16,603 nucleotides of DNA, from positions 1 to 16,603 of the forward strand of contig JAJZIZ010000013.1 in NCBI GenBank assembly GCA_021846005.1. Direction: 5' to 3'. The stretch's first letter is position 1. Each line of letters starts with the position of its first letter. Shown one piece after another: positions 7,057-13,215 of this stretch. A program made the position numbers and the translations under genes. Source of the DNA: Microcaldota archaeon. GTDB taxonomy: Archaea; Micrarchaeota; Micrarchaeia; Micrarchaeales; CABMGC01. The notes under the pieces are model-generated. The model worked only from the letters and a program-made list of their open reading frames with translations. It had not been told where the DNA came from and did no database searches.

Positions 7057-8414
7057 ATCTCTCCCAAGTTGTGCCTGAACCTGTATTCAAACAATTCCTC
7101 CCATTCTGAAACAAAATCAAAAAGGGCATAATCATTGGCATGTCCGGTTACGAGCTGCGCTCCCAGCGGCAACCCATCATGATATTCATAAGGGAAGGTT
7201 ATATGTGGGAATCCCCCAAGATTTGGCGGCACTGTAAATATGTCCATGGCGTAGTTTTGCGTCGGTGTAAGTTTTGATGCATTTTCTATCTTGGGAGTCG
7301 CTATCGGAAGCGCAGGCGATATTATGAATCCTTCCTCAAGTATACTGCGCATCTCCCTGATAATCATGCCTCTTACCTGTGTTGCCTTAGAATAATACTT
7401 GTCTTTGACGCTTTCGCTCCTTATAAAAGTCCCAAGTATTATTCTCCTCTTAGCCTCAGCGCCAAAATTAATCCTTGCGTCGGTAAAGAAATCATTGTAT
7501 TTTCTGTTAGTGTCTTCGTTCTGAAATCCGTATTTGTAACCATCATATTTGGCAAGGTTTGTAGAAGCTTCGGCCATGGCTATTATGTAATATGGCGCTA
7601 TTGCTTTGTCCATTATCTTGGAGTCTATTTCGGATATCTCATAATTTCCGCCAAGCCTGTCCAGAAGCCTTTCGAATGCGGATTTTACCGGCTCTTCGGC
7701 CTTTTCCATGAGTTCCTTGATAACGAATAGCTTTTTTCTCTTTTTATTTCCTATGGTTTCAACTGAGCATGTGGTATCGTATCTGTCTCTGCCCCTTATG
7801 GTATCAAATGCAACCTTTGCATCTTCCGCACATCTTGCCATCACGCCTATCTTATCTAATGAATTTGCATAATCTATCAATCCATATCGCGATACGGCAC
7901 CATAGGTCGGCGTAAAGCCTACAACTCCATTGAGTGCCGCCGGAGTTGCAATGCTTCCTCCTGTGGATTCTGCTATGGCCACATGGTATTTCAGCATGGC
8001 GGTGGCGACTGCTGCGCCACTGCTTGATCCTCCTGCAACATAGTCATTGTCAAACGCATTTCTTGCCGGGACTTCTGTATTTAGCCCGAATGTTCCGAAG
8101 CCGAACTCGTCCATATTAGTTTCTCCAAGGAACGAGAATCTTCCTGAAGCGTTTATTTTATCTACTACCGTGGCATTGAAAGGAGGCAGATACCCCCTGA
8201 GCATCTTGGAGCCGGCAGTTGTTTCAAAGCCTTTTACGCATATATTGGCCTTTACAGTAAAGGGAAGCCTTCCGTCCTTTTCGTAAGAAATATCCTTGTT
8301 CAGGGTAGTGATGAAATGGTGTTCCTTGTTAAGTTTTTCAATATCAGAGAGAAGCCCGCTATAGTAATCTGTTGGTTTCTCCATGCCTAAAAATTCATTT
8401 ATGTAGCTTTTCAT
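7053..8414 (-). CDS. gatA: Asp-tRNA(Asn)/Glu-tRNA(Gln) amidotransferase subunit A
   Basis: Amidase-signature glutaminase subunit that frees ammonia from Gln or Asn for the GatB reaction. The 453-residue length is normal to slightly short. The Ser-cisSer-Lys triad is visible: Lys55 in FTVKANICV, Ser130 in AGGSSSG and nucleophile Ser154 in STGGSIA; the 24-residue gap between the two serines matches the family. The usual DTGGSIRQPA is STGGSIATPA here, so the Asp and the Arg-Gln flanking the nucleophile are changed. Other family landmarks are GETNMDEFGFG (97-107), GFTPTYGAVSRYGLI, and the C-terminal segment with PPNLGGFPHITFPY and GLPLGAQLVTG. It overlaps both gatC and gatB by 4 bp (ATGA) in a gatC-gatA-gatB operon. 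Confidence 0.95.
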   Translation of the reverse strand: MKSYINEFLGMEKPTDYYSGLLSDIEKLNKEHHFITTLNKDISYEKDGRLPFTVKANICVKGFETTAGSKMLRGYLPPFNATVVDKINASGRFSFLGETNMDEFGFGTFGLNTEVPARNAFDNDYVAGGSSSGAAVATAMLKYHVAIAESTGGSIATPAALNGVVGFTPTYGAVSRYGLIDYANSLDKIGVMARCAEDAKVAFDTIRGRDRYDTTCSVETIGNKKRKKLFVIKELMEKAEEPVKSAFERLLDRLGGNYEISEIDSKIMDKAIAPYYIIAMAEASTNLAKYDGYKYGFQNEDTNRKYNDFFTDARINFGAEAKRRIILGTFIRSESVKDKYYSKATQVRGMIIREMRSILEEGFIISPALPIATPKIENASKLTPTQNYAMDIFTVPPNLGGFPHITFPYEYHDGLPLGAQLVTGHANDYALFDFVSEWEELFEYRFRHNLGEI

Positions 8415-8683
8415 AGCTTGGGACCTACTATGTATCCATCATGAAGCTTTGACTGCCTCTTCAGCATCTCAACATCTTCAAATCCTAAAATCCCGTCTTC
8501 TCGGAGCCGCGCATCTACCTTTATCGGGTGATGGGCCTTTTCCTCTCCCTCTGTGCTTATCTCGCTTATGTTCTCGAAGTAACCTATGACTTCCTCTATG
8601 TCTTTTTGTATTGCTTTCTTTTCCAGGTCATCAAGCCTGAGCCTAGTTATCTTTAACAATCTTTCAAATTCAAGATCGTTCAT
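8411..8683 (-). CDS. gatC: Asp-tRNA(Asn)/Glu-tRNA(Gln) amidotransferase subunit C
   Basis: Small subunit that wraps around GatA and GatB and stabilises the amidotransferase. Its 90 residues are the usual length. The N-terminal helices (about 3-40, FERLLKITRLRLDDLEKKAIQKDIEEVIGYFENISEI) match the GatC pattern, with the typical hydrophobic spacing of ...A.L.L...E...-like segments. The C-terminal part (HHPIKVDARLREDG... KLHDGYIVGPKL) is the extended strand that threads across the complex. It is first in the operon: ATG 8683 is about 29 bp from the centre of a shared TATA box (8707-8717), so it is probably leaderless. Its stop overlaps the gatA start by 4 bp. Confidence 0.93.
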   Translation of the reverse strand: MNDLEFERLLKITRLRLDDLEKKAIQKDIEEVIGYFENISEISTEGEEKAHHPIKVDARLREDGILGFEDVEMLKRQSKLHDGYIVGPKL

Positions 8684-8706
8684 GCTTTATAATTTGCAGA
8701 GCATAT

Positions 8707-8717
8707 CTATAAAATAG
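8707..8717. promoter_or_regulatory. Shared near-symmetric TATA box for gatCAB and aspS
   Basis: CTATAAAATAG reads CTATTTTATAG on the other strand, so it is a credible TATA box in both directions. Its centre (8712) is 29 bp from the gatC ATG (8683) and 46 bp from the aspS ATG (8758). No second good TATA element exists in the 74-bp spacer. The expected plus-strand start (about 8738) lies downstream of the TTG at 8734, arguing against that codon as the aspS start. Confidence 0.6.
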
Positions 8718-8757
8718 TTTATTGAGATAACTATTGAAAAATCATGACCGTGATCTT

Positions 8758-10074
8758 ATGATCAAGATCGATTACATAAAAGACATTCAAAAAGAGCCAA
8801 ACTTCAGGGTACGCATAGGCGGTAGAGTCTCAAGGGTAAATGACCTTAAGAGCGCAAAGTTCATCTGGGTAAGGGACGTAAGCGGTTCAGTACAGGTAAC
8901 TGTGATAAAGAAAAAGGTATCTCAGGAACTTCTTGATGTGGCTGAAAGCCTAATGCCAAATGATTTTGTGGCAATAGACGGACATGTTCCAGAGGAGATA
9001 AAGGCCGCATCAGGCACAGAGATAATTCCTGAATCTATCAAAGTCGTAAGCAAGTCAATGGGTCCTTCTCCAATAGACATAGACGGCTTCAACGAGACAA
9101 CAGTCGATAAGCGCCTGGATTGGAGGGCGCTTGACCTAAGGAATTCAAAATCTACTGCAGTTTTCCTTATACAGTCAAAGCTGATGGAGGGCATGCAGAA
9201 ATATTTCTATTCGCAGAAGTTCATGCAGGTATTCACTCCCAGCCTAATGGGCGTTTCGTCGGAGGGAGGTTCAGAAGTATTCAACCTTAAGCATTTCGGG
9301 AAGAACGCATTCCTGCGCCAGGATCCGCAGCTTCACAGGGAGCTTCTTATGGTTGCCGGTTTCGAGAAGATATATGAGATCGGGCCGAGCTGGAGGGCCG
9401 AATTAAGCAACACCCCACAGCATCTTACCGAGCACAGAACCTGCGCGGCAGAGCTCTCGTTCATAGATGACGAAAAGGACATAACCCGTATTGAGGAAAA
9501 CCTGGTCATGCATGGCATAAAGGCGGTTGTAGAAAGCTGCCAGGAAGAACTGAAGACGCTTGGCGTTCAGCTTGAAGTACCAAAGCTCCCATTTCCAATA
9601 CTGGAATTTCCTGAAGTATATGATATACTGGAAGAGCTCGGATTCAAGTATAACCGGGGCAGGGAAGATTACGACAAACGCGGCGAGATGGCTCTCGGGA
9701 AATACGTAAAAGAGAAATACGGCTCAGATTTCTTCTTTGTCAACAGATTTCCGTTTGCCGTAAAGCCGTTCTATGTCATGAAAGTTGACGAAGATCCCAC
9801 ATGGGCCAGAAGCATAGATTTGATATACAAAGGCATGGAGCTAAGCAGCGGAGGCCAGAGGGAACACCGCTATGAGAAAATAATCTCACAGGCGAAGGAA
9901 AAAGGGCTTGAGTTGGAAAACCTGGAGTGGTTCACCAATTTTTTCAAGTACGGCGCCCCTCCGCATGGTGGATTCAGCATAGGCATGGAACGTTTCGTAA
10001 TGCAACTACTTAACCTGCAGAATGTGCGCGAGGCAGCACTCTTTCCAAGGGCTCCGGAGCGCCTAGTGCCATGA
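8758..10074 (+). CDS. aspS: Aspartyl-tRNA synthetase, probably non-discriminating
   Basis: Class IIb synthetase of the archaeal/eukaryotic type: an N-terminal OB-fold anticodon-binding domain (about 15-95) and a class II catalytic core with GGSEVF, AFLRQDPQLHRELLM, motif 2 (GPSWRAELSNTPQHLTEH) and motif 3 (GGFSIGMERFVMQLL... REAALFPRAPERLVP). The start is ATG 8758, giving 438 residues, the same length as the Thermococcus enzyme. An upstream in-frame TTG (8734) would add 8 residues but lies before the predicted transcription start. The two OB-fold positions linked to tRNA-Asp discrimination in Thermococcus (Trp26, Lys85) are Ser25 and Ala84 here, suggesting it also charges tRNA-Asn with Asp for the adjacent GatCAB. 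Motif 2 has QHL where RHL is usual. It is divergent from gatC, sharing one TATA box. Confidence 0.95.
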   Translation: MIKIDYIKDIQKEPNFRVRIGGRVSRVNDLKSAKFIWVRDVSGSVQVTVIKKKVSQELLDVAESLMPNDFVAIDGHVPEEIKAASGTEIIPESIKVVSKSMGPSPIDIDGFNETTVDKRLDWRALDLRNSKSTAVFLIQSKLMEGMQKYFYSQKFMQVFTPSLMGVSSEGGSEVFNLKHFGKNAFLRQDPQLHRELLMVAGFEKIYEIGPSWRAELSNTPQHLTEHRTCAAELSFIDDEKDITRIEENLVMHGIKAVVESCQEELKTLGVQLEVPKLPFPILEFPEVYDILEELGFKYNRGREDYDKRGEMALGKYVKEKYGSDFFFVNRFPFAVKPFYVMKVDEDPTWARSIDLIYKGMELSSGGQREHRYEKIISQAKEKGLELENLEWFTNFFKYGAPPHGGFSIGMERFVMQLLNLQNVREAALFPRAPERLVP

Positions 10075-10232
10075 TTCCGGAAATCTTGATGCGGTTTCCT
10101 AATCCTATCCGGAGATGTGCATGCACCGCCCATGACCACACCATAATCAAGCATCAGTGCAGATTCTCTCCGAATGCCAGCACATGTAAGATTTTTTCCC
10201 TCCCGCAATCCAAGACCATTTCACCTTACACA

Positions 10233-10772
10233 TTATGACTCCATTCTGAACTTCCTCAATGTGTTTTTCACATCTTCTCTATTATGCATACTGTTTCTCT
10301 TTGTCCGGAGAAGATATTCAGCTTCACGAAGTCTTGCTTCCTTTATTAGCTGCACACTCTCAAATCCTAAAAGTTTCTGTTCTGCCCATGTGGCTTTACT
10401 TGCATACCTATAATATTTATCATTTGGCCATGGATTTTTATTGACATGGCTATAATGCCTAAATAATATTTTTGCCAGTACCATAAACCTTCTTGCGGTT
10501 TCTTCGGCTCCCGCAATTCCGTCTTTCGACTTTGTTTCAAAGACCATAGACACGTCATATGCAAATTCGGCGGCTTTGATATTCTTATTCCTGAAGTAAT
10601 AACTAACTGCTTTTTTTGCCTGCTCCTCGGTCAGAAGCCAAAGATCTATTCCTTTCTTCTCCTCCCTCCGTGCGGATATTTCTGGTATATTGTCGTTTGC
10701 ATTTCTTCTGAATCCAACTATCTTGTTTTCTTTTTTAATAACCATTTTTATGCCCCTTTGTTTATTTTTCAT
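10233..10772 (-). CDS. Unknown helical protein, second of a pair
   Basis: I do not recognise this product of up to 179 residues. It is basic overall, with no membrane segment or signal peptide. Residues about 48-175 look helical (TEEQAKKAVSYYFRNKNIKAAEFAYDVSMVF, then ARRFMVLAKILFRHY, ATWAEQKLLGFESVQLIKEARLREAEYLL), loosely resembling helical-repeat (TPR-like) arrays, though no motif is clear enough to name. An aromatic, Asn/Pro-rich loop (HVNKNPWPNDKYYRYASK) separates the helices. ATG 10772 lies inside the end of the upstream gene (11-bp overlap), implying translational coupling. ATG 10745, preceded by AAAGGGG, is an alternative that would shorten it by 9 residues. The convergent aspS ends 158 bp away. 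Codon use is like the rest of the window, so there is no sign of recent transfer. Confidence 0.75.
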   Translation of the reverse strand: MKNKQRGIKMVIKKENKIVGFRRNANDNIPEISARREEKKGIDLWLLTEEQAKKAVSYYFRNKNIKAAEFAYDVSMVFETKSKDGIAGAEETARRFMVLAKILFRHYSHVNKNPWPNDKYYRYASKATWAEQKLLGFESVQLIKEARLREAEYLLRTKRNSMHNREDVKNTLRKFRMES

Positions 10773-11274
10773 CCTGTTTTAGGTCAAAAACGCCAATAGT
10801 ATCTATCACTGCTAATTCGATCTTTCGCAATAATTTATTATTCGAAACATCCGAAATGGACTCTACCGCGTCCCGCAACACTTCTTTTAGTTCATTAACG
10901 GGCCCAATTTTATGCTTCAAGTAGTGAAGTCCAAATCCACGGAGTTCCTCTTTTTTGCGGCTTGCGGTCTTATCGCTATCGCTGGCCAAGAACAATACTG
11001 TCGCAATCGTAGTGAATTTTGCCCATCTTATCCCTGCTCCAGGAACCTTCGCCTTTGCTTTGAACATCTCTTGCAATGCGGCAAAGTCTGCTACCACAGC
11101 TGCGTTATTGCAGTCCCCAACATATACCATTCTGCGTATTTTATCAAAAGCTTCGTCTCCGACAAGCCTACCTCCGATCAACCTATCCACGAATCCTTTG
11201 TCTAGTTCGTCTATCCTGGCCTTAACTGCTATACTCGCCTCAACTTTATTGGCCTTTTTGACTCTGGTATCCAT
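10762..11274 (-). CDS. Unknown helical protein, first of a pair
   Basis: I do not recognise this 170-residue protein. It is soluble-looking and mostly helical: a basic N-terminus (MDTRVKKANKVEASIAVKAR), a charged helix with a GG turn (LIGGRLVGDEAFDKIRRM, about 33-50), a more hydrophobic central part (about 58-97, with ATVLFLASDSDK, probably a buried helix or strand rather than a membrane segment), then amphipathic helices to the end. It starts at ATG 11274, about 33 bp from the centre of a TATA-like element (11304-11312, CTTTATATA on the minus strand). Its last codons overlap the start of the next gene by 11 bp, so the two are almost certainly one operon and probably act together. No catalytic motif is visible. 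Confidence 0.75.
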   Translation of the reverse strand: MDTRVKKANKVEASIAVKARIDELDKGFVDRLIGGRLVGDEAFDKIRRMVYVGDCNNAAVVADFAALQEMFKAKAKVPGAGIRWAKFTTIATVLFLASDSDKTASRKKEELRGFGLHYLKHKIGPVNELKEVLRDAVESISDVSNNKLLRKIELAVIDTIGVFDLKQDEK

Positions 11275-11303
11275 TTTATCATATGACTATTGCAAAATTT
11301 TCA

Positions 11304-11312
11304 TATATAAAG
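11304..11312. promoter_or_regulatory. TATA element readable in both directions
   Basis: TATATAAAG on the plus strand reads CTTTATATA on the minus strand. It is about 33 bp from the minus-strand ATG at 11274 and about 30 bp from a plus-strand ATG at 11338 that opens a 15-codon ORF. It probably serves the two-gene minus-strand operon; plus-strand use is speculative. Confidence 0.5.
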
Positions 11313-11337
11313 CAGATTGCATAACCTGCGCTGATCA

Positions 11338-11385
11338 ATGGAAAGTATTATAAATCAGATTGAATATCTAATATGTCATAAGTGA
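11338..11385 (+). other. Possible 15-codon leader ORF
   Basis: ATG 11338 to TGA 11383-11385 encodes MESIINQIEYLICHK. The ATG is about 30 bp after a TATA element (11304-11312), as in the leaderless genes here, and the stop codon lies at the foot of a potential hairpin (11383-11395). It could be a leader peptide or chance; such short ORFs are common. Confidence 0.25.
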
Positions 11386-11414
11386 AGTTACTTCAAGCCA
11401 CCTTGGTGGTTATG
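11377..11414 (+). ncRNA. Candidate small folded RNA (three-way junction)
   Basis: The sequence can fold as closing stem CATAA (11377-11381) with TTATG (11410-11414), enclosing two hairpins: TGAAG-TTA-CTTCA (11383-11395) and CCAC-CTTG-GTGG (11398-11409). All 14 pairs are Watson-Crick. A TATA-like TATTATAAAT (11346-11355) lies about 26 bp before the 5' end, and T-rich tracts follow at 11430-11437 and 11457-11470. The rest of the 11275-11571 gap shows nothing else that I can support. The stems are short, so this is a hypothesis. Confidence 0.3.
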
Positions 11415-11571
11415 TGGAAATTAGAAACAGCTTTTTGACATGGCTGAATCTGAATGCTCTTTCTTTTTCAGCGCTTCTAACGTGCCAATCCTTTAAATCT
11501 TCCATTCTTTTGCAATTCCTTTTTTCTGAGTCTTATTTCATAAACACGATTAACTATAAATCGGCAATTTA

Positions 11572-12258
11572 ATGGACACAATAGTTCTAACTTGCATGGA
11601 CCCGCGGCTGAACGAATATCTGGACAAAAAGTACCTAAGCGAGGAAGCAAAAGCGGAGTACGGCGCAGTGGAGATATGGAGAAATGCTTCTGGAAGGCTA
11701 CCTCCTGTGGCAGAATTAATCTCAAGCGGTGCAAAAAAGATAATACTTGCACCTCATACTGATTGCAAGGCAAAAGAACACATGTACAAGACATTGCTGA
11801 ATGATTTGAATAAATTTCATAAAGAATCACTGGCTGAAAGCGAATGGAAAAACGATGACGAAATAGTCGACCAGGCACTGCACCTTGTAGGTACGCACCA
11901 GTTTGCCACAAGGGAAGAATTCGACAATCTTGTAAATTCTGAAGAGGAGATCTTTCTCAAGGGCAAGCTTCTAAACAACCAGACGGAGGTAAGACTTGAA
12001 GTTATAAATCTTTTAGAAATAGGGGCATTAAACCACGCTTCAAAAAAATCCGAAGAAGATGAACGAAGGCTTGTAATATCAAATGAGACAAACGTAATGT
12101 CAAGGGTTATAGCTTCAAAGGCAAATGCCAGCCTTTCAACATGCTACATAATACAAGGTCCTTATCTAAAGGATCTGAATCCTGACATAAACCTTGCAAT
12201 AAGCCTTGGCATAAAGCGGATGAACATAATAACTGAGGAAGGACACCCCTTCAAATAA
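11572..12258 (+). CDS. Beta-carbonic-anhydrase-like protein 1
   Basis: Beta-class carbonic anhydrase fold, in which zinc-bound hydroxide hydrates CO2. The zinc triad is visible as Cys8 (TCMDPRL), His62 and Cys65 (PHTDC). The 54-residue gap matches archaeal Cab, and the Asp10-Arg12 dyad is intact. RNASGR (37-42) corresponds to the usual RNAGG segment. Beyond the HTDC motif it departs from ordinary beta-CAs: there are about 160 further residues, the last about 60 of which (RLVISNETNVMSRVI... CYIIQGPY... DINLAISLGIKRMNIITEE) align by eye with the end of the next gene but not with a canonical CA. At 228 residues it is larger than minimal archaeal Cab (about 170). It starts at ATG 11572 and is followed after 10 bp by its paralogue. 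CO2 hydration is likely but unproven. Confidence 0.8.
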   Translation: MDTIVLTCMDPRLNEYLDKKYLSEEAKAEYGAVEIWRNASGRLPPVAELISSGAKKIILAPHTDCKAKEHMYKTLLNDLNKFHKESLAESEWKNDDEIVDQALHLVGTHQFATREEFDNLVNSEEEIFLKGKLLNNQTEVRLEVINLLEIGALNHASKKSEEDERRLVISNETNVMSRVIASKANASLSTCYIIQGPYLKDLNPDINLAISLGIKRMNIITEEGHPFK

Positions 12259-12268
12259 TTGATATTTA

Positions 12269-13015
12269 TTGGATGATAACTTGGAAGAAATAGCCAAGCC
12301 GAGAGTAGTGATAACTTGCATGGACTACAGGATGAATGCCGAACTAGAGCCTTTCTTTCACGATTCGCTCGCTGAGAATACTCATGTGTTCCGGACAGCA
12401 GGAGGAAGACTTAACCGCACACTTGTAAACGAAATAAAGGCACTGGGGTCTAGCAACGTGATTTGGCTTCCACATACTGATTGCGGCGCGCTGAAGTTTG
12501 CACACAATGAAATCAACGGACAATCGATATTTCCGATGTCTCCTATAACCAACCAAACTGCCAGAATATTAAAGGAGGCACTACGCGATCATGTTAATCA
12601 ACATTTGGAAAACGATATAACTCTTGAGCGGTTCGTTGCGATTCAAGTGAATCAAGGCCAAAAAAGGCTGCAGGACGCGTTCAAAGACATTCCATTCATT
12701 GCCGAACTTGTAGACGTATCTAACTCAAGCAAGTCCAGCGAAGCTAAAAGCGCTCTCATAGTCTCAGAAAATATCAAGTTGCCTCCCTCTGTAATCATTG
12801 CCGGTGCGGCCGATGAAATTCGCAGAAAAAGCTCTGATTTCAATACTGAAAATACAAAATTCTACATACTGCAAGTGCCAAATGTCTCCCTGGTGGATCA
12901 TGATATAGAACTGGCAAAGAAAGCTCTGAAAATACCCCTGATAATATTCCACAGGAATATAGAAAAGATTCAGGCAGAAAAAGCTTCACCGCCCAGATCC
13001 ATACGGAGCTTCTAA
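12269..13015 (+). CDS. Beta-carbonic-anhydrase-like protein 2
   Basis: Paralogue of the preceding gene, with Cys17-x-Asp19-x-Arg21 (TCMDYRM), RTAGGR (42-47) and His69-x-x-Cys72 (PHTDCGALKF), so the zinc triad and Asp-Arg dyad are complete. The long region after HTDC ends in the same pattern as gene 1: ALIVSENIKLPPSVII, then YILQVPN, then DIELAKKALKIPLIIFHRN, followed by a basic tail. Overall identity between the two appears low away from the motifs, so the duplication is old. The start is uncertain: TTG 12269 gives 248 residues and TTG 12281 would remove four; no in-frame ATG precedes the zinc motif. The 10-bp gap implies co-transcription. The pair might form a hetero-oligomer, since beta-CAs function as dimers or larger. 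Confidence 0.78.
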   Translation: MDDNLEEIAKPRVVITCMDYRMNAELEPFFHDSLAENTHVFRTAGGRLNRTLVNEIKALGSSNVIWLPHTDCGALKFAHNEINGQSIFPMSPITNQTARILKEALRDHVNQHLENDITLERFVAIQVNQGQKRLQDAFKDIPFIAELVDVSNSSKSSEAKSALIVSENIKLPPSVIIAGAADEIRRKSSDFNTENTKFYILQVPNVSLVDHDIELAKKALKIPLIIFHRNIEKIQAEKASPPRSIRSF

Positions 13016-13088
13016 TTTGAAAGGATAAGATCCATGCGCATAACCTTTGCATATTAACGCATCCGGTTATCTGCTAGTTTTATTTTAT

Positions 13089-13176
13089 TGGGGGACTAGC
13101 ACGCGGTTAAGCGTACTTGAGAAAAGTGGGATTTGGGTGGGGATAAAATAGAAAACTATTCTCATTAGTCCTCCCA
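13089..13176 (+). ncRNA. Candidate structured RNA between convergent genes
   Basis: A closing stem pairs TGGGGGACTA (13089-13098) with TAGTCCTCCCA (13166-13176): ten pairs with one bulged T. Inside are hairpin ACGC-GGTTAA-GCGT (13101-13114), hairpin ACTT-GAGAA-AAGT (13115-13127), a G-rich segment with GGG, GGG and GGGG runs (13128-13142), and hairpin AATAG-AAAA-CTATT (13147-13160). An alternative pairing is TGAGAA/TTCTCA (13118-13123 with 13159-13164). A TATA-like element (CATATTAAC, about 13049-13057) precedes it and T-rich sequence follows. The GC content of the stem stands out in this AT-rich gap. The ends look tRNA-like, but no T arm can be made. I know no matching RNA family; the strand is inferred from the T-rich 3' flank. 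Confidence 0.5.
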
Positions 13177-13215
13177 CTATTCTTTATTCCTTTCTATTTA
13201 TATATCTTTGCTTTT
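13177..13215 (+). terminator. T-rich tract, possible transcription end
   Basis: Pyrimidine-rich sequence with several T runs (e.g. TCTTTATTCC, CTTTGCTTTTTT) follows the folded RNA candidate and the carbonic-anhydrase-like operon. Archaeal RNA polymerase terminates at such U-rich tracts without needing a hairpin. It lies just before the stop codon of the convergent gene. Confidence 0.4.

Noticed and set aside
8734..8757. TTG at 8734 as the aspS start
   Set aside because: It lies upstream of the transcription start predicted from the TATA box at 8707-8717, and ATG 8758 gives the family-typical 438 residues with the OB fold in register.
13089..13176. A tRNA or intron-containing tRNA at this folded element
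   Set aside because: The ends pair as a 7-bp acceptor (GGGGGAC with GTCCTCC) and a D-loop-like GGTTAA exists, but the 17 nt before the 3' acceptor strand cannot form a T arm, there is no TTC-type T loop, position 14 is not A, and no credible anticodon stem follows.
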